A DNA stretch of 64,000 bases from JALZKA01 sp963721645 (GTDB lineage Bacteria > Actinomycetota > Thermoleophilia > Solirubrobacterales > 70-9): assembly GCA_963721645.1 (NCBI GenBank), contig CAVRJK010000002.1, positions 1,178,001 through 1,242,000 of the forward strand, in the 5' to 3' direction. This document shows positions 50,750 through 59,951 of this stretch, piece by piece (the first letter of the stretch is position 1; the number at the start of each line of letters is the position of its first letter). Made by a program: the position numbers and the translations under genes. The notes below the pieces were generated by a model, which searched no databases, was not told the DNA's origin, and was given only the letters and a program-made list of their open reading frames with translations.

Positions 50750-53395
50750 TCAGTTGCCGAGCGCCGCGCGAATCGCTGCTCGCGCCGCGTCGAGTGCATC
50801 GGGAAGCTTCGAGGGGTCGCGGCCGCCCGCTTGAGCCGCTTCGTCGCGACCGCCGCCGCCGCCGCCAACCACCGGCGCTGCCTCGCGAACGATCGCGGCA
50901 GCGGATACGCCGCGCGACACCGCCTGCGGGCTCGCGATGGCGACGAGTGAGACCTTCCCGTCGGAGGGAGCCCCAAGAACGACGACCGCGTCGCCCAGTT
51001 TGTCGCGGACCCTTGTGCCCAGATCCATCAGCGCCTTCGACTCGGCGACGCGGCTTTGGGCAACAACCACCTGAACGCCAGCTATGTCCTCCGCCGCAGC
51101 GGCAAGCTCCTCCGCCTCCTGGCCGGCCGCCTCCCTTCCGGCCTTGGCCGCCGTCTGCTCGAGCTCGGCGAGGCGCTCCGAAGCCCGCTCTGCGGCGGCC
51201 ACGGGATCCTGTGCCGAGCCGAGAATCGAGCCGGTCCGATCGAGGGCGAGGCTGCGGTCGCGAAACCAGTCGATCGCGGCCGGGCCGGTGAGGGCCTCGA
51301 CCCTTCGCACGTTCGCGGCGCTGGAGGTCTCTTGGACGATCACAAAGATCCCGCATTCGGCGCTCGACGCGACGTGGGTACCGCCGCACAGCTCGCGAGA
51401 GACGCCGTCGATCTCGACCATCCGCACCCAGTCGCCGTACTTCTCTCCGAAAAGGGCCATTGCCCCGAGGGCCTCTGCCTGGGAGCGCTCCATCTCCATC
51501 GCCCGCACTGGCCTGCTGGCCTTGACCCAGTCGTTCACGGAGTCCTCGACGTCGCGCACCTCTTCGGGCGTCAACGGTTGGCCATGGGTGAAATCGAACC
51601 GGAGCTTGTCCGGCCGGACCGCGGATCCGGCCTGGCGCACGTGGGTGCCCAGACGCTCGCGAAGCGCCGCGTGCAAAAGGTGCGTCGCCGTGTGATTTCG
51701 CATCGTGCGATGGCGCGTGTCGTGATCAACCTCGGCCTCCACGCGAACTCCGGCCTCAAGGAAGACGCCAGCTTGATCGTGCGTTTCGGTCTCGGCACCG
51801 CCGCGGCTCCCCAGGACGAGCGCCTGATCGTCGCCTGAGCGAACGACCTCGACCACCTCGAGTTCGCCTCCCTCCCACCTCAGTACGCCCTTATCCGACA
51901 CCTGGCCGCCACCTTCGGGGTAAAAGGGGCTCTCCTCCAGCTTTACGAGGGCCCCGTCGGCGGCGGCCACGCTCGTTTCGGCGCGGAGCCGCTCGAAGCC
52001 CACGAAGTCTGTCGGCGGGGCACTACGCGCAAACTCGAGCGCGTCCTCGCGCCCGCCCGGAGCGTCCTGAGAACGGCCACTACTGCGTGCGCGGTCGCGC
52101 TGCAGGGTCATGTGCTGCTCAAAGCCCTCTGCCGAAACGTCAAGCCCTTCCTCGGAAAGGAGCTCCTGCGTCACCTCGAAGGGGAAACCGTACGTGTCGT
52201 GGAGTCGGAACGCATCCTCAGCATCAACCTCGCCGGCGCCGGCCTCCTTGGCCTCGGCGACGATGCGCCCCAGGAGTTCGGAGCCGCGATCAAGCGTGCG
52301 CGCAAAGCTCTCCTCCTCGGCCGTGACCCAGCCCAGCACGGTCTCGCGCTCTGCTTCGAGCTGTGGCACGACTTCCGCGAGCATGTCCATCGCGGTCTCG
52401 GCAAACCGACCGAGATACGGAGCGTCCAGGCCGATGGCGCCGCCCTGCTGGATCGCCCGGCGCATCACTCGCCTGAGCACGTAGCCGCGATCCTCATTGG
52501 ACGGGACCACGCCGTCGGCGAGAAGGTTGACCATGCCGCGCGAGTGATCGGCCAGGATGCGCATCGCCCGCGTCGTTTTGGGGTCGGCGTCGTAGGCACG
52601 GCCGGAGAGTTCCTGGGCCAGCTCGATCAGCGGGCGGAAGCCGTCGGTTTCGAACACCGAGTCGGCCCCTTGCTGGATCAGGGCCATGCGTTCCAGACCG
52701 AGGCCCGTGTCGATGTTCTGGTTGGGAAGGTCGGTGATCGAGCCATCCGCGTGGAGCTCGTTGGCCATGAAGACGAGGTTCCAGTATTCGAGGTAGCGCT
52801 CGGTGTCGTCGCCGGGGCGATCGGACTCAGAGCCGTACTCGGGACCACGGTCGATGTACATCTCCGAGCACGGACCGCACGGCCCGGTGGCGCCTGCTTG
52901 CCAGAAGTTCTCCGAACGGGGCAGATAGACGATCCGCTCCTCGGGCACTCCCAGCTCACGCCAGAGCTCCACAGCCTCGGTGTCGGGCCCCAGCCCCAGC
53001 TCGTCGTCGCCGCCGAAGACCGTGACCCAGATCAGCTCGGGCTCAAAGCCGAACCCGTTGGTCGAGAGTTCCCAGCCGAAGCGGGTGGCCTCCCGTTTGA
53101 AGTAGTCCCCGAACGAGAAGTTGCCCAGCATCTCGAAGTAGGTGAGGTGTCGCTTGGTGTTTCCCACTTCCTCGATGTCTGGCGTGCGAAAGCAGCGCTG
53201 GCACGACGTGAGCCTCGAGGCCGGCGGCTTCTCGCGTTCCAGGAAGTACGGCTTGAACGGTTGCATTCCGGCGACGTTCAAAAGCGTCGACGTGTCGTCA
53301 GGCGCAGGAACGAGTGACGCTGAAGGCACGCGTCCGTGGCCCTCGCCCTCGAAGAAGGAAAGGAACGTTTCGCGGATCTCGGCCGTCGTCATCAC
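50750..53395 (-). CDS. alaS: Alanyl-tRNA synthetase
   Basis: AlaRS charges tRNA-Ala. All domains are present over 881 residues: catalytic core (FFEGEGHGRVPSASLVPAPD, NVAGMQPFKPYFLER, MLGNFSFGDYFKREA), editing domain zinc site (HTATHLLHAAL and CGGTHV) and C-terminal C-Ala with VVGGGGGGRDEAAQAGG. Start is GTG at 53395 or ATG one codon later. First gene of alaS-ruvX-mltG-aroE-pilB. Confidence 0.97.
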   Translation of the reverse strand: MMTTAEIRETFLSFFEGEGHGRVPSASLVPAPDDTSTLLNVAGMQPFKPYFLEREKPPASRLTSCQRCFRTPDIEEVGNTKRHLTYFEMLGNFSFGDYFKREATRFGWELSTNGFGFEPELIWVTVFGGDDELGLGPDTEAVELWRELGVPEERIVYLPRSENFWQAGATGPCGPCSEMYIDRGPEYGSESDRPGDDTERYLEYWNLVFMANELHADGSITDLPNQNIDTGLGLERMALIQQGADSVFETDGFRPLIELAQELSGRAYDADPKTTRAMRILADHSRGMVNLLADGVVPSNEDRGYVLRRVMRRAIQQGGAIGLDAPYLGRFAETAMDMLAEVVPQLEAERETVLGWVTAEEESFARTLDRGSELLGRIVAEAKEAGAGEVDAEDAFRLHDTYGFPFEVTQELLSEEGLDVSAEGFEQHMTLQRDRARSSGRSQDAPGGREDALEFARSAPPTDFVGFERLRAETSVAAADGALVKLEESPFYPEGGGQVSDKGVLRWEGGELEVVEVVRSGDDQALVLGSRGGAETETHDQAGVFLEAGVRVEAEVDHDTRHRTMRNHTATHLLHAALRERLGTHVRQAGSAVRPDKLRFDFTHGQPLTPEEVRDVEDSVNDWVKASRPVRAMEMERSQAEALGAMALFGEKYGDWVRMVEIDGVSRELCGGTHVASSAECGIFVIVQETSSAANVRRVEALTGPAAIDWFRDRSLALDRTGSILGSAQDPVAAAERASERLAELEQTAAKAGREAAGQEAEELAAAAEDIAGVQVVVAQSRVAESKALMDLGTRVRDKLGDAVVVLGAPSDGKVSLVAIASPQAVSRGVSAAAIVREAAPVVGGGGGGRDEAAQAGGRDPSKLPDALDAARAAIRAALGN

Positions 53396-53425
53396 GGGAC
53401 GGGTGAGTCTAGGTAGGCGCGCGGC

Positions 53426-54889
53426 CTACGCCGAGCCGGCGATCGTCGCTCGGCCGACCACAAGGTCGCCGTCGTACAGACAGGCTGTTTGACCAGGCGC
53501 CACGCCGTAGGCGGGCTCGGAGAGCTCGAGTTCGAGCTCGGCGTGCTCGCCCGCCTCCGCGGCCGACACCCGGCAGGGAATAGCGCGTGCGTGGTAGCGG
53601 AGCCTGACGGAGCCGGCTCGCTCCGAGCCGCGATGGAGCCGGGCGCTTCGAAGCCGCACCGTGGTCTGAGCGAGATCGTCCCTGGCGCCGACGGTTACCC
53701 GGTTGGTCTTCGCATCCGTTCCGAGGACGAACCTGGGCTCGCCGGTCGCGAGGCCAAGTCCGCGCCGTTGCCCGACGGTGAAGTGGTGCTGGCCCGGGTG
53801 CTCGCCGACGACCTCGCCCTGGGCGCTCACGATTTCGCCAGGCGTGTCGGCGAGCCCTCCATGGCGCTCGAGGAAGGAGCGCTTGCCCTCTCCAGCGAGG
53901 AAGCAGAGGTCCTGACTCTCGCGCTTGGAGGCCACGGCCAAACCCGCCTTTTCTGCGAGCGCCCGCACCTCCGGCTTGGTCGTCTCGCCCAGGGGAAAGC
54001 GAAGTCTCGCCAGGGTCTTCGGGCTCAGGCCCGAGAGCATGTAGGTCTGATCCTTGGCCGGATCGGCAGCGGCCTTCAGAAGCGGCCCGTCCCCATCGTC
54101 GGCGACACGCGCGTAGTGACCGGTCGCGAGCGCGGAGGCGCCCATGCGGTCGGCCAGATCGACCATCGCGTCGATCCGCAGATCGCCGTTACAGATCACG
54201 CACGGGTTGGGGGTCTCCCCCGCCCTGTAGCCGCCGACGAAAGCACCGACTACATCCCGGCGAAACGCGTCCTCGAGATCGAGCGTGAAATGAGGAACGC
54301 CCATCTCATGGCACAGTCCGCGAGCTCCGAGGACGGCCTCCGGCGAGCAGCAGGCCTGGGTTCCATCCGTACGAGCGTCCGCCCAGAGCTTGAGGGTCAC
54401 CGCCACAACTTCGGCGCCGCGCTCGCGCTCACGGAGCACGGCAACGGCAGAGTCGACGCCGCCCGACACCGCGACCAGCACCCGCTCCCCTTCCGGGCTG
54501 CCGGCGATCGGTTCGCCCGACGAAGCCAGAGCGCCGAGGGCCCGGGCCAAGGCGTCGGCTACCAGAGTTGCCGCGTGCCGACCCTGCGGTCCGAGGCCGC
54601 CCACCAGCCGCTCGACGTCGTCGCGCGAGAGCGCCGCGGCGTTGAGGACGCCGACGCCCTCGGCCTCCTCGCACACGGCAGCTGCACAGGCGCGAAGCGC
54701 CGCACAGCCTTCGGCGTCGAACGATGCCGCGCTGATGCGCCCGTCATCCACGCGGATCGAGATCCGCACGAGGTCGCCGCAGACCGAACCGCCCGCGCTT
54801 CCTGAATGGGCACCGTGAGGCGGGGGTCCGCAACGGCTCTTGTCGCGCGCGTACTCACTCAGGAGTTCTGGGCTTCCGTCCATGGGCAC
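53426..54889 (-). CDS. mnmA: IscU/NifU-like domain fused to tRNA 2-thiouridylase MnmA
   Basis: Residues about 140-487 are MnmA, which makes 2-thiouridine at tRNA position 34: PP-loop VAVSGGVDSAVAVL, catalytic Cys in NPCVICNGDLRI, second Cys in SQDLCFLAGEG, and TVGQRRGLGLATGEPRFVLG. Residues 1-115 resemble an IscU scaffold: GSVCGD (Cys37), VRISIRVDDGRI, AEGCAALRAC (Cys62). The third scaffold cysteine seems replaced (GRHAATL, Ala106). The fusion suggests in-protein sulfur or cluster delivery. The first codon is GTG; an ATG two codons later is equally likely. Confidence 0.9.
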   Translation of the reverse strand: MPMDGSPELLSEYARDKSRCGPPPHGAHSGSAGGSVCGDLVRISIRVDDGRISAASFDAEGCAALRACAAAVCEEAEGVGVLNAAALSRDDVERLVGGLGPQGRHAATLVADALARALGALASSGEPIAGSPEGERVLVAVSGGVDSAVAVLRERERGAEVVAVTLKLWADARTDGTQACCSPEAVLGARGLCHEMGVPHFTLDLEDAFRRDVVGAFVGGYRAGETPNPCVICNGDLRIDAMVDLADRMGASALATGHYARVADDGDGPLLKAAADPAKDQTYMLSGLSPKTLARLRFPLGETTKPEVRALAEKAGLAVASKRESQDLCFLAGEGKRSFLERHGGLADTPGEIVSAQGEVVGEHPGQHHFTVGQRRGLGLATGEPRFVLGTDAKTNRVTVGARDDLAQTTVRLRSARLHRGSERAGSVRLRYHARAIPCRVSAAEAGEHAELELELSEPAYGVAPGQTACLYDGDLVVGRATIAGSA

Positions 54890-54926
54890 ACGGTAGCCCG
54901 CGGACGGCTTCTGATGGGCGTGCGGC

Positions 54927-55565
54927 TCAGCCCGGGTCGTACGAGAGCTGCTTGCCGTCGTAGACGGCGTCCTCCACGGCAGTCGTCACGCTTTCCTTGC
55001 CGCGGTAGCCGTAGGTGACGGCCGCGGTCGGCATCGGGGCGGTCTCTCCCTTGGGGACATCTCCCTCGAGGGGTGAGAGGACGATGATCGCCGGCACGCG
55101 GTCGAGCGAGACGCCCTCTGCGATGCGTGAGTACCTCGACACTCGGTTGACGTCGGTGATGAACACGGACGTGTCCCCGCGGTTCTCGAGGCTCTCGACG
55201 TCCCGAAGGATCGCGCGGTCCTCGAATCCGTCCGCCTGCTGGACGAGCAGGACAACGACGTCGCCCGAGTTGTAGGCGTTTACGAGATCTGCCGGAAGTC
55301 CCTTGCTCGCCTCGAACGGCGTGCTCCCTGCCGCGGGTGCCGCGGGCGTAACGGGCGCGGAAGGATCCGGTGCGGCGGTTGCCGATGCCACGGGGGCGGC
55401 GGAGGAAGCCGCTGGAGTTGCGGTTGCGGTCGTAGCCGTCTCCTCGTCGGCCGGAGGCGGCGGGGTGCCGCCCATGCTCGACATGAACACGACGGCAACC
55501 AGGACGCCCAGAACGCCGAGCAGGCCGATCTGAACAACGGGGTTGTTGTTGATGGCCTTTCGCAT
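54927..55565 (-). CDS. Membrane-anchored protein with thioredoxin-like soluble domain, unknown
   Basis: An N-terminal helix (VVQIGLLGVLGVLVAVVFMS) anchors the protein. A long Ala/Pro/Thr-rich linker (residues about 34-88) leads to a domain with alternating strands and helices: DVVVLLVQQADGFEDRAILR, TSVFITDVNRVSRYSRIAEG and VSLDRVPAIIVLSP. The DRVPAIIVL strand resembles the cis-Pro strand of thioredoxin folds, but no CxxC exists. It lies between mnmA and aspS. Role unknown. Confidence 0.6.
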   Translation of the reverse strand: MRKAINNNPVVQIGLLGVLGVLVAVVFMSSMGGTPPPPADEETATTATATPAASSAAPVASATAAPDPSAPVTPAAPAAGSTPFEASKGLPADLVNAYNSGDVVVLLVQQADGFEDRAILRDVESLENRGDTSVFITDVNRVSRYSRIAEGVSLDRVPAIIVLSPLEGDVPKGETAPMPTAAVTYGYRGKESVTTAVEDAVYDGKQLSYDPG

Positions 55566-55813
55566 CAGGCCACCGACCCGTTGATCAGTTGGACGGCAGC
55601 TGCTGCTCGCGCCGGTATCCGAAGGCGCGTCAAGCGAATAAAGAGCCCCGGCTTGCCGTTACCGCTCAGCCTGCGAACCTGGGTGAACAGGTGGGTGCCT
55701 GCCAGATGTGGCACTCGGTCCACACCCGAGCTCAGCTCCCGAGGCGTTTGTATTGGTTCACGATGTGAGCGGCCAGCGAACAAGCCCGGGCCTTTTGAGA
55801 ACGTTACAGACAC
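55565..55813 (-). CDS. Doubtful small ORF (up to 82 aa)
   Basis: This frame ends TGATG into the next gene and holds a segment RVPHLAGTHLFTQVRRLSGN followed by basic residues and AAAAVQLINGSVA. Third-position GC (about 73% over the last 48 codons) is lower than in its neighbours. No family, signal or hydrophobic helix was recognised. It may be noncoding 5' leader of the downstream gene. Otherwise nothing is seen in the 290-bp gap after aspS. Confidence 0.25.
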   Translation of the reverse strand: MSVTFSKGPGLFAGRSHREPIQTPRELSSGVDRVPHLAGTHLFTQVRRLSGNGKPGLFIRLTRLRIPARAAAAVQLINGSVA

Positions 55814-55855
55814 GTCCCTTGATTCGGCTCAGATCGCCGAAGGCTTGAGCGCGAT

Positions 55856-57661
55856 CTACGGCGTCTGGTCCCGAGCGCCCACGGACCGGGTCACCTGAAG
55901 CCCCAGATCCCGGAGCTGCGCCGGATCAACCGGCGCCGGCGCACCCGTGAGCGGGTCCGCTCCCGACGCGGCCTTGGGGAACGCGATCACGTCGCGGATC
56001 GAGGGAGCGTCGAGCACGCGCTGGACGAACCGATCGAGGCCGTACGCGATGCCGCCGTGGGGCGGCGCTCCGTACCGGAGCGCGTCCAGCAGGAACCCGA
56101 ACCGGGCCTCTGCCTCGTCGTCGTCGATGCCGATGGCCTCGAACGCGCGCTTTTGCACCGCCGGGTCGGAGATACGGATCGAGCCTCCTCCGAGCTCCTG
56201 GCCGTTCCACACGATGTCGTACGCCTGCGCCCGCGCAGCGCCCGGATCGCCGGGGTCCAGCTCGCCCGCGGGCGCGGTGAACGGGTGATGGAGCGGATCC
56301 CATCGCCCGGTTTCCTCGTTTTGCCCGAAGAGGGGCCAATCCACGATCCAGCAGAACGAATGGCTGTCCGGGTCAATCAGCTCGAAGCGCTCGGCAAGGT
56401 CCAGGCGAAGCTGCCCGAGAACGGAGTTGGCTGTCCCGCGGGAGTCCGCGACGATCAAGAGGAGGTCGCCCTCCTCGGCCTGAAGCTCCTGATTGAGCGC
56501 GGCGAGCTCGCCCTCCGAGAGGAACTTTGCAGTCGGCGAGCGCCAGCCATCCCCTTCGCGGAACGCCCAGACCAAGCCCTTGGCCCCGAGCTCCTGCGCA
56601 CGCTCGATCAGGCCGTCCAGAGCCGAGCGGGGCATCTCGCGCTTGCCCGCGTTCAAACCCTTGACCACGCCGCCGGACCCAAGCGCACCCGCGAACACCT
56701 TGAACTCCGTTTCGGCGAGGGCGCCCGAAAGGTCGCGGAGCTCGAGACCGAAGCGAAGGTCGGGACGGTCGTTACCGAAGCGGGCGACCGCATCGTCGTA
56801 ACCGATCCGCTCCAGCGGCAGCTCGAGCCTGGGCCCGCCCACCCGATCGAGGACGTGTGCGAGGAGGCGCTCGTTCACGGCGAGGACATCCTCGACCTCG
56901 ACGAAGGACATCTCGATGTCCAGCTGCGTGAAGTCGGGTTGGCGATCCGCGCGCTGATCCTCGTCGCGAAAGCAACGGGCGATTTGGTAGTAACGCTCGA
57001 AACCGCCAACCATCAGGAGCTGTTTGAAGAGCTGCGGGGACTGCGGCAGCGCATAGAACGCGCCTGCCTCGCGGCGCGCAGGGACGAGAAAGTCGCGTGC
57101 ACCCTCAGGCGTCGAGCGGGTGAGAACGGGCGTCTCGATCTCCAGAAAACCCTCCGTGTCGAGGAACTCGCGCATTGCCCGTGAGACGGCTGCCCGGGTC
57201 CTGATCGCGCGCTGGAGCGGCTCGCGGCGCAGGTCGAGATAGCGGTGCCGAAGGCGCATCTCCTCCCCCACCTCACCCGAGAAGCTCTCGATCTCGAAGG
57301 GCGGGGTGTCGGCGTCCGCCAGCTGATCAGCCGCACGAACGCGAATCTCGACGTCGCCGGTCGCCATCTCCGGATTGACCGTTTCTGCCGATCGGCGGAC
57401 GACCGGTCCCGACACGGACACGACGTCCTCGGCTCGCAGCGTGTGGCCGAGCGCGAACGCCTCAGGGGACTCGTCCGGGTGAAAGACAAGCTGGACCAGT
57501 CCCGTCCGGTCGCGCAGGTCGACGAAGACGACGCCGCCGTGGTCGCGGCGGCGGTGCACCCAGCCGGCAACCCGCACCTCGGTGTCGACCGTCCCTTCCA
57601 GAACGCCGCCGCACCAGCTGTCGCGGAAGCGGTTGGGGCTCAGGCCGGGCAGCTCACTCAT
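55856..57661 (-). CDS. aspS: Aspartyl-tRNA synthetase (bacterial type, probably non-discriminating class)
   Basis: A class IIb synthetase of 601 residues: an N-terminal OB anticodon-binding domain (VRVAGWVHRRRDHGGVVFVD-LRDRTGLVQLVF), motif 2 (FERYYQIARCFRDEDQRADR), the GAD insertion domain (GLVWAFREGDGW...DLLLIVADSRGTANSVLGQL) and motif 3 (PPHGGIAYGLDRFV). The gene starts ATG in overlap with hisS stop. Whether it also charges tRNA-Asn cannot be decided here. Confidence 0.96.
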   Translation of the reverse strand: MSELPGLSPNRFRDSWCGGVLEGTVDTEVRVAGWVHRRRDHGGVVFVDLRDRTGLVQLVFHPDESPEAFALGHTLRAEDVVSVSGPVVRRSAETVNPEMATGDVEIRVRAADQLADADTPPFEIESFSGEVGEEMRLRHRYLDLRREPLQRAIRTRAAVSRAMREFLDTEGFLEIETPVLTRSTPEGARDFLVPARREAGAFYALPQSPQLFKQLLMVGGFERYYQIARCFRDEDQRADRQPDFTQLDIEMSFVEVEDVLAVNERLLAHVLDRVGGPRLELPLERIGYDDAVARFGNDRPDLRFGLELRDLSGALAETEFKVFAGALGSGGVVKGLNAGKREMPRSALDGLIERAQELGAKGLVWAFREGDGWRSPTAKFLSEGELAALNQELQAEEGDLLLIVADSRGTANSVLGQLRLDLAERFELIDPDSHSFCWIVDWPLFGQNEETGRWDPLHHPFTAPAGELDPGDPGAARAQAYDIVWNGQELGGGSIRISDPAVQKRAFEAIGIDDDEAEARFGFLLDALRYGAPPHGGIAYGLDRFVQRVLDAPSIRDVIAFPKAASGADPLTGAPAPVDPAQLRDLGLQVTRSVGARDQTP

Positions 57662-58908
57662 CCGGCCGCCTCCCTTTCCTGCTCGATCTCCGCGGCGATA
57701 TTCGTCAGGTCCAGCGGCCGCTCCTCCCCGTTACTCATGTCCCGCAGCTTCGCAGTCCCGTCGTCGGCGATGATGACTGCCCGGCTTGCCCCGGAGCGGT
57801 TCGCCTGCTTCATCTGACCCTTCTCCGAGCGTCCGGCAAGGTCGAGGTCGACGCAAACACCCGCTCGCCGAGCAGCCGTAGTCAGAGCGAAGGCGCGTTC
57901 GCGCTGGCTGTCGGGCGCGACGATGAAAACGTCAAGGTAGGGCTCGACCGGGGACTCCCCCAGCGCCAGGAGGATTCGCTCGATTCCGGCAGCCCAGCCG
58001 ACTGCCGGCGTCTCCGGCCCGCCGAGCTCGGCGACGAGCCCGTCGTAGCGCCCGCCACCGCCCAGCGCGGATTGGGCTCCGAGCGCTTCGGAGGTGAACT
58101 CGAAAACGGTGCGTGTGTAGTAGTCGAGACCGCGGACCAGCGTGCCGTCGAGGACGTACTCAACGCCTGCGTCCGCCACCGCGCGCTTGACCGCCTCGAA
58201 GTGCTCAGCGTCGTCTGCGGCCAGCCGGTCGAGCATCGTCGGCGCCTCGGCCATCACCTCACGCGTCCCCTCGTGGTCCGAGTCGAAGGCGCGAAGCGGG
58301 TTGGATTCGATGCGGGAGCGGACATCGTCCGAGAGCGAGGCCTCGTGCTTTTTCAGATGCTCCCGAAGCTCGTCTCGATAGGCGGCGCGCGTCTCGAACG
58401 ATCCCAGGCTCCCGAGTCTCAGCTCGACACCGGGGACGCCGAGTTCTGCGAGGAGGTCGGCGAGGAGGATGATCGCCTCGGCGTCGGCGAGCGGCGAGTC
58501 CGTGCCGATCACCTCCGCATCGATCTGGTGGAACTGGCGGTAGCGCCCGGACTGCGGGCGCTCGTGGCGAAAGAAGGGGCCCCAGGCCCAGAGCTTCACA
58601 GGCTGGGGAAGCTTGTGCATGCCGTGCTCGGCATACGCACGGCAGATCGATGCCGTCGCCTCTGGCCGGAGCGTCAGGCTGCGGCCGCCCTGGTCTTCAA
58701 AAGTGAACATCTCCTTTTGAACGATGTCCGTCGATTCGCCTACCCCGCGCGCGAAGACCTCGGTCTCCTCGAACAAAGGCGTATCGATCCGCCCATACCC
58801 CGAGCGCTCGAAAGCGGCGGCCGCAGCCACGTACACCCGCGCCCTTGCGGCGGAGTCCGGAGGCAGGATGTCGAACGTCCCGCGGGGGACTTTGAACTTG
58901 GCGGCCAT
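57658..58908 (-). CDS. hisS: Histidyl-tRNA synthetase
   Basis: A class II synthetase of 416 residues with the HisRS-specific motifs FKVPRGTFDILPPDSA, motif 2 KLWAWGPFFRHERPQSGRYR-QFHQIDAE, LVRGLDYYTRTVFEF, GGGGRYDGLV, motif 3 AVGWAAGIERILLAL and a C-terminal anticodon-binding domain (LDLAGRSEKGQMKQANRSGA). hisS-aspS with an ATGA overlap is a usual actinobacterial pair. Confidence 0.96.
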   Translation of the reverse strand: MAAKFKVPRGTFDILPPDSAARARVYVAAAAAFERSGYGRIDTPLFEETEVFARGVGESTDIVQKEMFTFEDQGGRSLTLRPEATASICRAYAEHGMHKLPQPVKLWAWGPFFRHERPQSGRYRQFHQIDAEVIGTDSPLADAEAIILLADLLAELGVPGVELRLGSLGSFETRAAYRDELREHLKKHEASLSDDVRSRIESNPLRAFDSDHEGTREVMAEAPTMLDRLAADDAEHFEAVKRAVADAGVEYVLDGTLVRGLDYYTRTVFEFTSEALGAQSALGGGGRYDGLVAELGGPETPAVGWAAGIERILLALGESPVEPYLDVFIVAPDSQRERAFALTTAARRAGVCVDLDLAGRSEKGQMKQANRSGASRAVIIADDGTAKLRDMSNGEERPLDLTNIAAEIEQEREAAG

Positions 58909-58961
58909 GGCAAGGCGAGCCTAACGCGACGAAGCAGGGCCGGTTTCTCGGGCTGACCTGC

Positions 58962-58990
58962 CCTAAGGGTGCGCCCTCCGCACCCTGAGG
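58962..58990. repeat. Hairpin next to the second DUF559 gene, 3' side
   Basis: CCT-A-AGGGTGCG, loop CCCTC, CGCACCCT-G-AGG: an 8-bp perfect stem extended by 3 bp past one mismatch. It starts 8 nt after the DUF559 stop in transcription direction. The same GGGTGCG-N5-CGCACCC core occurs at the gene's other end. It may also act as a terminator, but lacks a U-tract. Confidence 0.7.
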
Positions 58991-58998
58991 GTGTCTCG

Positions 58999-59895
58999 CT
59001 ATGCCGATCGTGCTTGACCGCGCGCAATCGCCGCCGCGAGATCCCGTGCGGTTTGATCGCCCTGGTGACCCAGCTGCTCTGAGCCGTAGCGCAGAAGCTC
59101 GAACCCGGCGTTGCGGACGGCCAGCTCCCGGCGCCGGTCGATGACGACCGCATCCGGAGTCCCGTGCTCCTCACGACCGTCGAGCTCGACTGCGAGCATG
59201 AGGCGAGGCCAGACAGCATCCACCTCGTATCCCGCGATTACATGGTTTGGGTGAGGGAGCTCGATGCCACGGTCCTCGCAGAAGAGGAGGAACTCGTCTT
59301 CGAGCGGACTTTTCGTCTCGGCCAGCTGCGGCATGTGTATTGCGAGCGCCTCGCGAACGGTGCGAGCCTCGCCGCGCGACGCCCGCGCGGCGATCTCTCC
59401 AGGGACAGAGACCCCGTTTGTCGGTCAAGGCGATGGCCCGTCGGACTCCGGCGAACGAAATGCAGGACGCTGAAGCCAGAAGCGCGTCGCCCACGGGAAC
59501 CACCGGAAGCGCGCGATGCCATTCACGCACGATGCGATCGGGATGGTGGACGACGACTCCTCCGCCCGATCTGCTACGCCCGGGTGCGGCGACATGGATC
59601 TGCGCGGCGGGAACCGAACGAGCTCTCGCCACCAAAGACACGTAGCGCCGGCGAGGGCGGAACCCCTGCCGGCTCGAAGAAGGGCTTCGATCAAGGGCGT
59701 CTCTTCGGTTTCGGCGCGGTGCCCAAGCGCATACACGCCGTCGCTGATCCATGCAACCGCCTGCCACCGGGACAGTCCGCACTCGAGCAGCTGCCGGCGT
59801 GTGACCCGGCCGCCCTGCCGCGCAGCGAAGCCGGCTGCCCGCCGAGTCGCCCTGTGGGTGCGCTCACCGCACCCGGATGGCAACTCATCCCGCAT
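58999..59895 (-). CDS. Second AbiEi-like/DUF559 protein, two compensating frameshifts
   Basis: The N-terminal AbiEi_4-like part (VTRRQLLECGLSRWQAVAWI, ALLRAGRGSALAGATCLWWR) and the C-terminal DUF559/Vsr-like part (SPLEDEFLLFCEDRGIELPH, GYEVDAVWPRLMLAVELDGR, VIDRRRELAVRNAGFELLRY) match the architecture of the 40.6-kb gene. The middle (VHVAAPGRSRSGGGVVVHHP, ISFAGVRRA) is in a third frame; a lost base near 59600 and a gained base near 59430 restore a 298-residue protein. The open frame begins at ATG 59895. A hairpin lies in the first 40 bases of coding sequence. Confidence 0.65.
59856..59874. repeat. Hairpin at the 5' end of the second DUF559 gene
   Basis: GGGTGCG (59856-59862), 5-nt loop, CGCACCC (59868-59874), the same stem as at 58962-58990. 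It overlaps codons 8-14 of the annotated ORF. Confidence 0.65.
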
Positions 59896-59951
59896 GCCAC
59901 AACGTTGGCCTACCGCGGCGCGCGGGTGGTGCGCGGAGTGAGCCGAAAGAG

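Noticed and set aside
55565..55813. Confident protein-coding gene before aspS end
   Set aside because: Codon bias is weaker than in its neighbours and no conserved features were seen; kept only as a doubtful ORF.
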